This document shows positions 8,361-16,892 of a stretch of 64,000 nucleotides of DNA, piece by piece (the first letter of the stretch is position 1; each line of letters starts with the position of its first letter). The position numbers and the translations under genes were made by a program. The notes beneath the pieces are model-generated. The model made no database searches and was not told where the DNA came from. It saw only the letters and a list, made by a program, of their open reading frames with translations. Location: positions 310,001-374,000 of the forward strand of contig CANNGH010000004.1 of NCBI GenBank assembly GCA_947504115.1, given 5' to 3'. This DNA is from an uncultured Sedimentitalea sp. GTDB taxonomy: Bacteria > Pseudomonadota > Alphaproteobacteria > Rhodobacterales > Rhodobacteraceae.

Positions 8361-8379
8361 ACATCAACGCCACATCAAC
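8361..8379 (+). promoter_or_regulatory. Arm-type integrase site (paired 8-mers, left of att1)
   Basis: ACATCAAC-GCC-ACATCAAC: two identical 8-mers with an 11-bp period, the usual spacing of arm-type binding sites for a tyrosine integrase. The same pair lies on the other side of att1 (8633-8651) and left of att2 (57410-57428). Confidence 0.6.
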
Positions 8380-8519
8380 CTGCGACCGCGTGTTTCGCGC
8401 TGGTTTTGCCGGTCAACCCGTGCCAATGCTGATACTTGCAAGGGTGAAGATAACGCCTAATCAAAGGCTTGGTAGCTAAGTGCCTGTTTTTCGCAAGTTA
8501 TTGGAATCGCAGTGATTTC

Positions 8520-8566
8520 GGCTCATAACCTGAAGGTCGTAGGTTCAAATCCTACTCCCGCAACCA
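8520..8566 (+). other. att1: 3' portion of initiator tRNA-Met
   Basis: The 47 bp run from GGCTCATAACC (anticodon CAT in its loop) through the T arm GGTTCAAATCC to the acceptor 3' strand and CCA. They match the 3' half of an alphaproteobacterial initiator tRNA-Met as I recall it. The 5' half is absent, so this is an attachment-site duplicate and not a working tRNA gene. An identical 47-mer is at 57569-57615. Confidence 0.85.
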
Positions 8567-8591
8567 AATTACTACGCTAAATCAAACGCTT

Positions 8592-8618
8592 AAAGCCAGA
8601 CCTAATCAGTCGGGCTTT
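8592..8618 (+). terminator. Hairpin downstream of the tRNA-derived att1
   Basis: AAAGCCAGAC-ctaatca-GTCGGGCTTT forms a 10-bp stem with one mismatch, just after the tRNA 3' end. It is probably the terminator of the tRNA gene captured with the att site. Confidence 0.5.
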
Positions 8619-8632
8619 CGCTTGTGCGGTTT

Positions 8633-8651
8633 ACATCAACGCCACATCAAC
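8633..8651 (+). promoter_or_regulatory. Arm-type integrase site (paired 8-mers, right of att1)
   Basis: ACATCAAC-GCC-ACATCAAC again, 67 bases past att1. It probably belongs to the distal arm of the neighbouring element of the same family. Confidence 0.55.
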
Positions 8652-9927
8652 ACCGGACCAGAAAAACCGCACCAGCGGGCATAAGCGGGCAGCGACAGGC
8701 AGCGGCATGTAAAGAAAGCGACTAGCGGTTTGCTGGAACCGATTACCGCCATATACCGCTTATCGATTTGCAACTGGCCCTGCGAAAAATCCCGTGGCAG
8801 CATCGCCCTATGATCACCTTCCGCCTCCTTTCCGATATTTGCCGCATTCTACGGTGAGGAGCATGACTGGGACAACGCTGGATGGCGAGAGATGGCTGCG
8901 TTCTCGTCCTGTGTCTTGCGCCCGCTTGAATGGGCGGGATTGCTCGGCCACCTTGTTATGTCTGGACAGTTTCGCACGCTCTTCCTGCAGCCAGTCATGA
9001 AGACCGTCCACCAAGGGTCGTGACAGGTCTTGGCGGGCGGCAAGGCGGGCAATTGCATCCAGCCCATTGATCGTGCGCTCGATGTCGAAGATGGTGCCGA
9101 TCCGTTTCATAGCTTCCAGCGCGACCAGCGAGATCTGACGGGCAGGTTTGCCCTTGCGCAAGTTGCCCGTGATGTCGGCCAACTCGAAGAACTTCCGGCG
9201 TGCATGCGCCCAGCACAGCGCGCTGGACACGGGCCCCGGATCGCGGGCGGCGCGATAGAGATCGTTGTATCCGCCATAAGCATCGGCTTGCAGCACACCC
9301 TGCCATCCGGCGAGATGTTGGTTGGGATTCCGAACGGGTCGTTGCCTGGCGTGCATGAGTTCAACATCTGCAACCGGACGCGCTCCGGCGAAGGGGTGCC
9401 ACTCGAGCTTCCACGATCGCTGCGTCGCAGGCTGGCGGTTGAGCGGACTCTCCTGGAAGACTTCTGCATGGCCATCCGAAACGCCGTCCAGTCGGCGTGC
9501 GCTGTTTGAAAGAAGCAATCGCCGTGAGCCGCGATACGCGCGTATCGAAGCGCGTCCGTGGGGCGCAAATGCGGACGCAGACGAACATCTGGAAAGGGAC
9601 ACCAGCCGACGCGTACGTGAGTAGCGGGAGCGGCAGCTTTGTCCTTGTCCCGTTCAGCAGGCCTTGGTGTTTGGCGCAACGAAGGTCAGCAATCTGCCCC
9701 AATCGAAGGTTGATCGCTAGGCAGCCAGCGGCACCATGGTCTGCAGCCAGATGGCGGTGGCCAGCGAGACGTGGGTGGCCGAACTCTCGCCGAAGGAACC
9801 CCGGATTACCGAGACGCTGTAATGTAAAAGGCCCCGTAAATGATAATGTCATCGGACCATCCAATTGAGACGGAAATTGTTCACCGGCGTGGAGCGCTCT
9901 AGGAGGACAGTTTGTTGTCTGTTCACT
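8652..9927 (-). pseudogene. Debris with a truncated IS66 transposase (TnpC) fragment
   Basis: Between about 8945 and 9400 the minus strand encodes part of an IS66 TnpC: HLAGWQGVLQADAYGGYNDLY, ALCWAHARRKFFELADI, ISLVALEAMKRIGTIFDIE, LSRPLVDGLHDWLQEE. Both the N-terminal two thirds and the C-terminal NNxxER-type region are missing, and no TnpA or TnpB is present. It is a different lineage from the intact IS66 at 13624-16027. The remaining parts (8652-8944 and 9401-9927) hold no gene I can support; they look like fragments left by repeated insertions next to the att site. Confidence 0.75.
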
Positions 9928-11595
9928 GATCCAGACCGTGTGAAAACTCAGAGGGGTTTTTAGACAGTTGGCCCGTTTGTTCCGCTGGTCGTCCTATGCG
10001 CGTTTGCGGAACAGTTCGGACGCGGTATCAGAAGCCCTGTGATCTTGGCGGCTTATAGACGTTTTTGAGGGTGCTTCAGGCACGATGCCACCGGATTCTA
10101 GTCGGCAACCGCTGCAATCAGGCCGGGAACACCAACCAAGGTGATTGCCCGACGAATGTTGAAGGCCAGCGCTGTCAGACTGAACTCGCCCCGCACGTTT
10201 TCGAGACGCCGCATCAGGAACGCTCCCTGTCCCATCCATTGCTTGATCGAGCCGAATGGGTGTTCGACGGTTTCACGCCGTATATCCAGAAGATCCGGTC
10301 GGGCGCGCAATCGCTCAGCCATCTGCTCCAGCAGGGCTTCATCCTCGGCCCTGGTAATCTTGCGATATGAGCCGTTGGTGCAGCTGGAACGAAGATCGCA
10401 GGCCCGGCAGGCGGCGCGATTGCAATAGTCGATCTTGGTCGGCCCGCGCGTCCGGTCGATGTATCGCGGCTCGAGGCGTTGGTTATCGGGGCAGATATAA
10501 ACGTCGGCCACAGTGTCGTAGCGGAACATTTCCTTCGTAAAATGACCGCTGCGTGCCGCAATGCTGTTGTTGGGCTTGCAGACATGCGGGATGACGGCGG
10601 CGGCCTTACAGGCAGCGATGTCCTCCATGCTGTAGTAGCCGCGATCCGCGACAACCTCGATCCGGTCGACGGCCAAGTTCTCGCGGGCGGCACGCGCCGT
10701 TTTCGCCAAGAGACCCTGGTCAGCGACACGGCTGTGAACTTGCTGTTCCGCGATTAGCTTGTGCTTGGTGTCGACGGCGATCTGAACGTTGTAGCCGACG
10801 CCGACACGCGTTGCCGGATGCATCGCACGGCTGTCTGGATCGGTCAGCGATATCTGATCCTCCGCACTCTTCGCGAGGTCGGACTGGCAGGATCCGAGAT
10901 GGACGCGCCGTTCCCGGACCTTTGCGATCTTTGCTTCCAGGTTCTTGATATCGGCGGGGTCGACTCTGTCCAAGTCGTCCCGGTCCGCGCTATCCAGCTG
11001 CTTGAGATAGCGATCCAGCTTCTCTTCGTTTTCGCGCAGGCTTCTCTCCAGCTTCGCCTTTGTGAAATTGCGATCCCGGCTGTTCACGGCCTTTATGCGG
11101 GTGCCGTCGACGGCAACCAACTCGCGGCCGTATAGATCAAGATCCCGGCATAGAACGACGAACGCCCTGAAGACCTGTCGGAACGCGGCCCGATTATCAC
11201 GCCGGAAATCCGCGATCGTCTTGAAGTCAGGCGATAAGCGGCGCATCAGCCAAATGACCTCGATATTGCGCCGGGTCTCCAGTTCCAGACGTCGGCTGGA
11301 CCTCACCCTGTTGAGATACCCATAAATGTAGAGCTTGAGCAGATCGGCGGGATCGTAACCTGGTCTGCCGGTCGCCTTGCAGTGGACCCGTGCAAAGCCG
11401 GACGCCTCCAGATCGAGACTGTCGACAAATGCCTCGATGAACCGGACAGTATTATCTGGCCCTACGTAATCGTCCACGGATTCCGGCAAAAGCAGAAGCT
11501 GGGATCGGTCGTTACCTGAGATATGTGCCATGATCGAGCATATCACCCGGTTGAGCCTGAGGGAATCCCGCAGGTGTTTTCACACGGTCTGGATC
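9928..11595 (-). mobile_element. IS1182-family insertion sequence
   Basis: The element is bounded by 20-bp perfect inverted repeats: GATCCAGACCGTGTGAAAAC at 9928-9947 and its complement at 11576-11595. It carries one transposase gene. No clear target duplication is visible in the immediate flanks, so rearrangement after insertion is possible. Confidence 0.88.
10098..11531 (-). CDS. IS1182 family transposase
   Basis: A 477-aa DDE transposase starting at MAHISGNDRS (11529-11531). The N-terminal domain (DNTVRFIEAFVDSLDL, GRPGYDPADLLKLYIYGYLNRVRSSR) is typical of IS1182/DUF772. Catalytic residues lie in VAVDGTRIKAVNS, VVADRGYYSMEDI and RRETVEHPFGSIKQWMG. A Cys cluster (CNRAACRACDLRSSC) precedes the last motif. 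The reading frame is full length and the inverted repeats are intact, so the element may still be active. It lies between IS66 debris and the iron-related gene pair. Confidence 0.95.
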   Translation of the reverse strand: MAHISGNDRSQLLLLPESVDDYVGPDNTVRFIEAFVDSLDLEASGFARVHCKATGRPGYDPADLLKLYIYGYLNRVRSSRRLELETRRNIEVIWLMRRLSPDFKTIADFRRDNRAAFRQVFRAFVVLCRDLDLYGRELVAVDGTRIKAVNSRDRNFTKAKLERSLRENEEKLDRYLKQLDSADRDDLDRVDPADIKNLEAKIAKVRERRVHLGSCQSDLAKSAEDQISLTDPDSRAMHPATRVGVGYNVQIAVDTKHKLIAEQQVHSRVADQGLLAKTARAARENLAVDRIEVVADRGYYSMEDIAACKAAAVIPHVCKPNNSIAARSGHFTKEMFRYDTVADVYICPDNQRLEPRYIDRTRGPTKIDYCNRAACRACDLRSSCTNGSYRKITRAEDEALLEQMAERLRARPDLLDIRRETVEHPFGSIKQWMGQGAFLMRRLENVRGEFSLTALAFNIRRAITLVGVPGLIAAVAD

Positions 11596-11936
11596 CCCTT
11601 ACGGACACCCTCCGCCACAAACCTTCTAAAACCTGTTTGGTTCTGCACAAGAGTTTTGACACCGCCACGTGACTGAACCTACACGGGACAACGAGACCGG
11701 TCACAAACGAGGGTTTTTGCCACAGTAAGTGTATTCTGAAAGCTATGCATATTTTACAAATAAACTCAGCAAGATGTCACCTCACTGGCAGTTCAGTAAG
11801 CAGCTTCGTGCCGGGACACATAACTGATCTACGGAAACCACTTCTCGTAAAGCATACTTTTTTAGTCAAGTATATTGACAATGCGATGGCGGCTTGGGAG
11901 CGTCCGACTAAATCTGTCAACCAAGGAGTTTCCGAA
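11596..11936. promoter_or_regulatory. Upstream region of the iron-related pair, with an operator-like palindrome
   Basis: No gene is supported. GTCAA-GTATA-TTGAC (11865-11879) is a 5-5-5 inverted repeat 57 bases before the start codon and could be a repressor site. Because the next genes include a PKHD-type dioxygenase often under iron control, an iron-responsive regulator is a reasonable guess; the motif itself does not identify one. Confidence 0.4.
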
Positions 11937-12860
11937 ATGTCTGCCACAATCAAACCCCGCGTCATCACGGCGCGGCGCATGCTGAGCCTGACCACGGCTG
12001 CAACGACTGCCGTCGTTGGATTTTCGGCTGCCGCAACTGCGCAGGACATTGGCACTGGGAACCCGGGCGACGGTTATATCGTGCTGGCGCAGGCGTCCGG
12101 CGAAGGCGAAGGTGCTGCGGCGTCCGGTGAGGGCGAAGGCGCTGCCTCTGGCGAGGGTGAGGGTGCTGCGGCATCGGGCGAGGGCGAAGGCGCTGCCTCC
12201 GGCGAGGGTGAGGGTGAGGGTGAGGGCGGTGGCGGTGGCGACCCGGAGCTGGCTCTTCAGCGCGATATGAGCTTTATGGAAGGGCACATGCGCGCGGGTC
12301 TGGAACTCTACGAGGCCGGTGATCTCGCTGCGGCAAAGACTCATATGGGTCACCCGATCAAAGAGAAATACGGCGCTGTCGCTGATCCCCTTTCGGATCG
12401 CGGGTTCGATCGTCTGCGCCAGCAGCTCGAGGCCGTTGCAGCGGCAACCGAGGCAGAGGCAGCCTTCGCCGAGGTCAAGGATGCCTTCGATACGGCACGC
12501 GCCACCATGGAAGAGGTCCGCGCGGGCATGTCGCCCCGCAACCAGATGCTTGGTCTGGCTGCTCTGATCCGTTTGGCGGCGGACGAATATACAGTTGCCG
12601 TCGAAGGCGGGGAAATTTCGAACCTGCAAGAATATCAGGACAGTTGGGGATTTCTGCGCGTGGTCGAAACCGAACTCGAACAGATGGCCAACAGTGACGA
12701 TTCTGCGGTGTCAGATGCCAGTAAAGAGGCACTCGAGTATCTGGCGGCCACCGATGCCGCATTCGGCGACATTCAGGGTGAAGGCGAGATGACACTTGAC
12801 CCCAGCATTCTTTACGGTGTGGCCGCGCGGATTGAGCTGGAAGCGCTGGAACTTGGCTGA
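11937..12860 (+). CDS. Secreted protein with Gly-Glu repeats, unknown function
   Basis: A 307-aa protein with a signal peptide (RRMLSLTTAATTAVVGFSAAATAQ) and then a low-complexity segment, about residues 53-101, built from units of the type ASGEGEGAA. The remaining 200 residues are helical and acidic (MSFMEGHMRAGLELYEAGDLAAAKTHMGHP, then LRQQLEAVAAATEAEAAFAEVKDAF). AAGGAG lies 8 bases before the ATG at 11937. It is followed after 3 bases by the dioxygenase gene, so the two are probably co-transcribed. The acidic repeats and His/Met-containing helices would suit metal binding in the periplasm, but I recognise no family. Confidence 0.7.
   Translation: MSATIKPRVITARRMLSLTTAATTAVVGFSAAATAQDIGTGNPGDGYIVLAQASGEGEGAAASGEGEGAASGEGEGAAASGEGEGAASGEGEGEGEGGGGGDPELALQRDMSFMEGHMRAGLELYEAGDLAAAKTHMGHPIKEKYGAVADPLSDRGFDRLRQQLEAVAAATEAEAAFAEVKDAFDTARATMEEVRAGMSPRNQMLGLAALIRLAADEYTVAVEGGEISNLQEYQDSWGFLRVVETELEQMANSDDSAVSDASKEALEYLAATDAAFGDIQGEGEMTLDPSILYGVAARIELEALELG
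12097..12237 (+). repeat. In-frame tandem repeat coding for Gly-Glu units
   Basis: Units of roughly 12-27 bases (variants of GGCGAGGGTGAGGGTGCT) repeat inside the preceding gene without breaking the frame. Length variation by slippage would only lengthen or shorten the linker. Confidence 0.8.
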
Positions 12861-12863
12861 GAA

Positions 12864-13523
12864 ATGATCCTCGTCATCGCCAATGTACTTGACACACACG
12901 AAGTGGCGGCTCTGCGAGCCGCCACTGACAAGCTCGACTTCGTGGATGGCAAGACGACCGCAGGCCGCTATGCCCGCGACGTGAAGCAAAACCTTCAGGC
13001 AAAACCGTCAAAGGCGCTGGATGGCCTGTTCGAAAAAGTTCGCACGGCGCTGACGGCGCACGAGGTATTCCAGGCTGGGGCGCGGCCTCGCAAGTTTGCG
13101 CGCATGCTGCTGTCGCGCTACCGCACCGGCATGGAATACGGTTTCCACGTTGATGACCCCATCATGCAGGGCAATCGCACGGACCTGTCCTTCACGCTGC
13201 CACTGTCGAACCCCGACGACTACGACGGCGGCGGGCTGGTGATCGACGACGGGATCGAGGAACGGGTGATCCGACTGGCCGCCGGAGATGCGGTGCTTTA
13301 TTCAACCAGTGCCCTGCACCGCGTCGAAGCGGTAACACGTGGCGAACGCTTGGCCTTTGTCGGCTGGGTCACCAGCAGGGTGCGTGATCAGTCTCGACGT
13401 GAGGTCCTTTACGACCTTGACGTAGCAGCACGCGAAGTCTTCGCCGCTTCGGGTAAAACCCCTACCTTTGACCGTCTTTTCAAGGCGAAGAGCAATCTCT
13501 ACCGCATGTGGGCTGACGACTGA
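12864..13523 (+). CDS. PKHD-type Fe(II)/2-oxoglutarate dioxygenase (PiuC/YbiX-like)
   Basis: A 219-aa cytosolic hydroxylase. The iron ligands are HxD in EYGFHVDDPIM and the distal His in TSALHRVEAV; the 2-oxoglutarate-binding Arg is in RGERLAFVGW. The length and the C-terminal helical tail match the PiuC/YbiX family, which is commonly found next to siderophore receptors and is iron regulated. Its substrate is not established. It starts 3 bases after the secreted repeat protein. No TonB receptor is present nearby; the adjacent IS66 insertion may have separated it from former partners. Confidence 0.88.
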   Translation: MILVIANVLDTHEVAALRAATDKLDFVDGKTTAGRYARDVKQNLQAKPSKALDGLFEKVRTALTAHEVFQAGARPRKFARMLLSRYRTGMEYGFHVDDPIMQGNRTDLSFTLPLSNPDDYDGGGLVIDDGIEERVIRLAAGDAVLYSTSALHRVEAVTRGERLAFVGWVTSRVRDQSRREVLYDLDVAAREVFAASGKTPTFDRLFKAKSNLYRMWADD

Positions 13524-13639
13524 TCCTCAGCTGGCACAGCGGAACTGAGTCACTTCCCGGATTTCAATCAGCATCCAATCGTGCCCCGTTTCGGAATAGA
13601 AAATGGACTGATACTAGTGAAAAGTAAGCGGTGCGCCGT

Positions 13640-15151
13640 TCACACCGGATTGACGTAGTTCCAGGGCAGCAGCTGTTTGATATTGGTCTGTTTGTGCCCG
13701 TCTGAGATGGCCATGAGGACACCAGACAGATATCCATGCGGCTCGATCCCGTTGAGTTTGCAGGTTTCGATCAGGGACGCGATGACAGCCCAGTTTTGTG
13801 CGCCAGTATCGTGTCCGGCGAACAGAGCGTTTTTCCGGTTTAGAGCAATGGGACGGATCGTGCGTTCGACAGGATTGTTATCGAGCTCAATGCGGCCATC
13901 GCAGAGGAACCTGCACAGGCCATCCCAGTATTTGGCGATGTATTTCAGGGCTTCACCGGTCGGCGATTTTGCCGAGACGCGGGCGCGGTTCTGGGCGAGC
14001 CAGAGCTCGAAGGCGTTGATGACGGGTTTTGAGCGGTCCTGCCGTGCAGCGTGCCGTTGATCGGCAGGCAGGCCGCTCAGGTCTTTTTCAATACGGTAGA
14101 GTGCCTGGATTTGAGCCAGGCCTTCCTGCGCGATTGGAGCAACGCCAGATTGGATGACGTCATGCAATTTTCGCCGCGCGTGTGCCCAGCAATAGGCCAG
14201 CACCACATCCTGTGTAGGGCGTTTGAGCAAGCGGTTATAGCCTGCGTATCCATCAACCTGCAGGGTGCCGCTGAAGCCACTCAAGATGTTATCCGCATGC
14301 TGCCCTGACCGACCGGGCGCATAGGTAAACGCCACTCCGGAAGGATCGTCGCCGCCCCATGCTCGGTCATCGCGGGCAAGGGCCCAGAAGTATCCAGTTT
14401 TTGTGCGTTTGCGACCTGGTGCCAGAACTGGTGCAGGGGTTTCGTCCATGAAGAGCTTGGTGGAGCGCTTCAGATCGGCCATGAGCGCCTCATAGACCGG
14501 GGTCAATTCGAACGCCGACTTGCCTACCCACGCGGCCAGGGTCGAGCGATCCAGATCGATCCCTTGGCGGCTGTATATTTGTGCCTGCCGATAGAGCGGC
14601 AAGTGATCCGCATATTTTGAGACGAGCACATGGGCGAGCGTTGCTTCGGTTGGCATGCCGCCCGCGATGATGTGGGCGGGTGCAGGAGCTTGGGCAATCC
14701 CGCCCTCGCAGGACCGGCAAGCGTATTTAGGGCGGCGGGTGACAATCACCCGGAACTGGGCCGGGATGATGTCCAGCCGTTCGCTGACATCTTCGCCAAT
14801 GACGTGACGCTCAGTTCCGCAGGCGCAGGATCGCTCGGGTTCAATGACCACCTCAATCCGTTCCAGATGTTTGGGTAGTGATCCGCGATTGGTCTGGCGC
14901 GGCTTTGGGGGCCGCACGGGCGCGGTCCGCTCGTCCGCGTCGATCTCGGCTTCCACCTGCGCGATGGCGGTCTCGATATCCTCGAGTTCCAGTTCATACT
15001 GGGCCGGGTCAATCTTCTCGGATTTGGCCCCGAAGAGGGCCTTCTTGAACGAGGCGACCAAGGCCTCAAGCCGCGTATTCTGATCCTGCTGCGCACGGAT
15101 GATCGCCTTCAGTTCGGCAATATCATCGGGCAATTTGTCAGGCACAGTCAT
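13640..15151 (-). CDS. tnpC: IS66 transposase TnpC
   Basis: A 503-aa transposase starting at MTVPDKLPDD. An N-terminal coiled coil and leucine-rich part (AELKAIIRAQQDQNTRLEALVASF) is followed by a zinc-finger-like region (CACG, CRSCEGG), then the DDE domain (KLFMDETPAPVL, LQVDGYAGYNRLL, AYCWAHARRKLHDV) and RIELDNNPVERTIRPIALNRKNALFAG. The frame is intact and the stop lies within the left inverted repeat. It probably remains functional. Confidence 0.93.
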   Translation of the reverse strand: MTVPDKLPDDIAELKAIIRAQQDQNTRLEALVASFKKALFGAKSEKIDPAQYELELEDIETAIAQVEAEIDADERTAPVRPPKPRQTNRGSLPKHLERIEVVIEPERSCACGTERHVIGEDVSERLDIIPAQFRVIVTRRPKYACRSCEGGIAQAPAPAHIIAGGMPTEATLAHVLVSKYADHLPLYRQAQIYSRQGIDLDRSTLAAWVGKSAFELTPVYEALMADLKRSTKLFMDETPAPVLAPGRKRTKTGYFWALARDDRAWGGDDPSGVAFTYAPGRSGQHADNILSGFSGTLQVDGYAGYNRLLKRPTQDVVLAYCWAHARRKLHDVIQSGVAPIAQEGLAQIQALYRIEKDLSGLPADQRHAARQDRSKPVINAFELWLAQNRARVSAKSPTGEALKYIAKYWDGLCRFLCDGRIELDNNPVERTIRPIALNRKNALFAGHDTGAQNWAVIASLIETCKLNGIEPHGYLSGVLMAISDGHKQTNIKQLLPWNYVNPV

Positions 15152-15206
15152 GCCCCATCTCATAACAAAACAAGGGCGGAATGACCCGCGCAAACGACCC
15201 CGTGAG

Positions 15207-15560
15207 TCACTCCGCCGCAGCTGGGGCTGCCACCTCCAAAGGGCGCACGCGCCGCCAATCCAACCCCGCAAACAGCGCCTCAAACTGGGCCGGTTCCAGG
15301 CGCATCACCCCGTTCTTGACCGCGGGCCATGTGAAGCTGTTATCTTCGAGCCGTTTGTAGGCCATCACCAACCCGCTACCATCCCAGTAGATCAGCTTCA
15401 GCCGATCCGCGCGCTTGGCCCGAAACACATAGACCGACCCATCAAACGGCTTCTGGCGCAGGTGGCTCTGCACCAAAGCGGCCAGCCCATCATGGCCCTT
15501 GCGGAAGTCCACCGGATCGCTGGCCACAAAGATCCGGACCGTGTGGGATGGCATGATCAC
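15207..15560 (-). CDS. tnpB: IS66 accessory protein TnpB
   Basis: A 117-aa protein of the IS66 Orf2 family (VRIFVASDPVDFRKGHDGLAALVQ, FRAKRADRLKLIYWDGSGL, LFAGLDWRRVRPL). The GTG at 15558-15560 overlaps the stop of tnpA, giving the usual translational coupling; ATG two codons later is the alternative. It is needed for transposition in studied IS66 elements. Confidence 0.93.
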   Translation of the reverse strand: MIMPSHTVRIFVASDPVDFRKGHDGLAALVQSHLRQKPFDGSVYVFRAKRADRLKLIYWDGSGLVMAYKRLEDNSFTWPAVKNGVMRLEPAQFEALFAGLDWRRVRPLEVAAPAAAE

Positions 15561-15943
15561 GTGGCCATGGTCCGCGCGATCTCGGCAATCCGCGCCGCGG
15601 GCGTTGCCGCATCAAGACGGACGGTAACATCGTGTCTGATCACATCAATCGTGCTGGCGGACGCGGCAGGCAGAGATTGGGCTAAAGGCGCAGCCGACTC
15701 GATCTCAACAGGCACAAAGTTCATGCCGTCCAAATTGGGCAGAACCAACTTGCCCTGCCGCGCCATCCGCCGCCAGTCAGACACCGTGCTGGGGATCAAC
15801 TCATACCGCTTGGCAACCGCCTTGACCGTCTCGCCTTCAATCAACGTCTCCGCCACCACCTGCGCCTTCAATTCAGAAGGCCAATTCCGCTTGCCGCCCG
15901 CCCGGCGCGGCACCCTTGCCAGAAACTCGCTTGTAGCTACCAT
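15557..15943 (-). CDS. tnpA: IS66 accessory protein TnpA
   Basis: A 128-aa protein with a helix-turn-helix (VVAETLIEGETVKAVAKRYELIPSTVSDWRRMAR), typical of IS66 TnpA/IS3-type Orf1. ATG at 15941-15943 is preferred over an upstream GTG. It is followed by tnpB with overlapping codons. Confidence 0.9.
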   Translation of the reverse strand: MVATSEFLARVPRRAGGKRNWPSELKAQVVAETLIEGETVKAVAKRYELIPSTVSDWRRMARQGKLVLPNLDGMNFVPVEIESAAPLAQSLPAASASTIDVIRHDVTVRLDAATPAARIAEIARTMAT

Positions 15944-16035
15944 CGAGAAACTCCCCACAAATCAAAGAAGCCTCTGAATCGCAGATCAGGCGTCATGCCG
16001 TAAGTGTGGGAGCGGCGCACCGCTTACAGTGAAAA

Positions 16036-16439
16036 CTCGACCAACCAGAAATTGTGCGCGGGTGATCGATCCGCCCGCCGCCTACCGCGAGTGGCGGCGG
16101 ATTTTGGAACTCAAGGGGCGGCTGTTGATCGTGGATGGCGACTGGATAGCGCCCCGAAGCAAATTCCTCCGGCTGCGGCAATGGCTGGCTGATCGTCTGG
16201 AGCAGGGATCGGAAGAAATAGACGGTGACAGGAGGCGTTATGACGACATTCGGTCGCGGTTCGCTTACAGCGACGGACTGACGGCTTCCAGGCTCGAACA
16301 TGATCTTCTGGACGCAGGGTTTCGAACCGTGAGACGCCTGTCTGTTAGTAGACTGTACCGTCAAGGCATGCGTGGTGCCTCGATGTCGGAACGCCTTCGC
16401 CAGACGGCGGCGCATCGGTATGCGCTTGTCGCCTGCTAA
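16036..16439 (+). pseudogene. C-terminal remnant of a SAM-dependent methyltransferase
   Basis: In the frame ending at 16439 the sequence reads DPPAAYREWRRILELKGRLLIVDGDW, the late part of a class I SAM methyltransferase (after motif III), and continues to a plausible C-terminus. The N-terminal SAM-binding half is missing, and the DNA left of the IS66 element does not supply it. The gene was therefore already truncated, or was lost together with other DNA, before the IS66 inserted with its intact target duplication. Confidence 0.65.
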
Positions 16440-16497
16440 AGCAGACCGAGCATTCTTCGAGCGGGCCCTCACTATGCGGCGAGGACGGCATTTTTAG

Positions 16498-16808
16498 TTA
16501 TTCCGCACTCGGTGTGCATTGCAGGACGCGGTAAACGGTCGGCCGCAACACATCGAACAGTTTGGCCAGATCGCTGATCGAATAGTCGCCAGTAGCATAC
16601 ATGCGGCGCAACTCGGCCTGCCGGCGATCCGACAGCTTCTATTTCTTGCTCTTCAGTTTCCCCTTGGCGCGGGTATCGGGAACCGATCGGGCCAGGCGGT
16701 CGAGTTTCGGAACGACGAATGTGTCTCCCTTACGAACCGCCGCCAAAGCCTGTGCAAGCCCCGGTCGTTCGCGGTTGGTGCCGGTCAGGCCGTGATCGGT
16801 GTATATTG
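16498..16808 (-). pseudogene. Serine resolvase/invertase remnant
   Basis: The minus strand encodes IYTDHGLTGTNRERPGLAQAL, VRKGDTFVVPKLDRLARSVPD and the C-terminal HTH of a Tn3/Hin-type resolvase (LSDRRQAELRRMYATGDYSISDLAKLF). The catalytic N-terminus is missing, the central helix is deleted after SVPDTRAKGK and an in-frame TAG follows KSKK. It is not functional and marks another past transposon. Confidence 0.75.
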
Positions 16809-16892
16809 GCGGACAACCAGTGCAACGGTTTTTATCTCCAAGCAGATTCTATGACATGTGGGCTAATTGATCGAATCCAAGAATTTCCCGTT

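Larger units (their letters stand above)
8331..8566. repeat. att-region direct repeat, copy 1
   Basis: This 236-bp stretch matches 57378-57615 with scattered differences. It starts at GATTATGATCAGTGCATCATC, carries the arm-type repeat at 8361-8379 and ends in the tRNA-fMet 3' end. The last few bases before the tRNA part (ATTTCGG) are also shared. It represents the integrase-proximal end of an integrated element. Confidence 0.88.
13624..16027 (-). mobile_element. Complete IS66-family insertion sequence with 8-bp target duplication
   Basis: Terminal inverted repeats start with GTAAGCGGTGCGCCG at 13624 and its complement ending at 16027; the 22-bp arms differ at two positions. AGTGAAAA occurs immediately outside both ends (13616-13623 and 16028-16035), the 8-bp duplication typical of IS66. 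It carries tnpA, tnpB and tnpC in the usual order. Confidence 0.95.

Noticed and set aside
8520-8566. Functional tRNA-Met gene
   Set aside because: Only the 3' half is present; no acceptor 5' strand or D arm precedes it, at either copy.
9497-9868. Pair of overlapping 120-170 aa ORFs right of the IS66 fragment
   Set aside because: Arg/Pro-rich shadow frames with no domain; region is IS debris.
12097-12237. Short tandem units that could be taken for a CRISPR or minisatellite
   Set aside because: They are in-frame Gly-Glu coding repeats of a secreted protein, without unique spacers.
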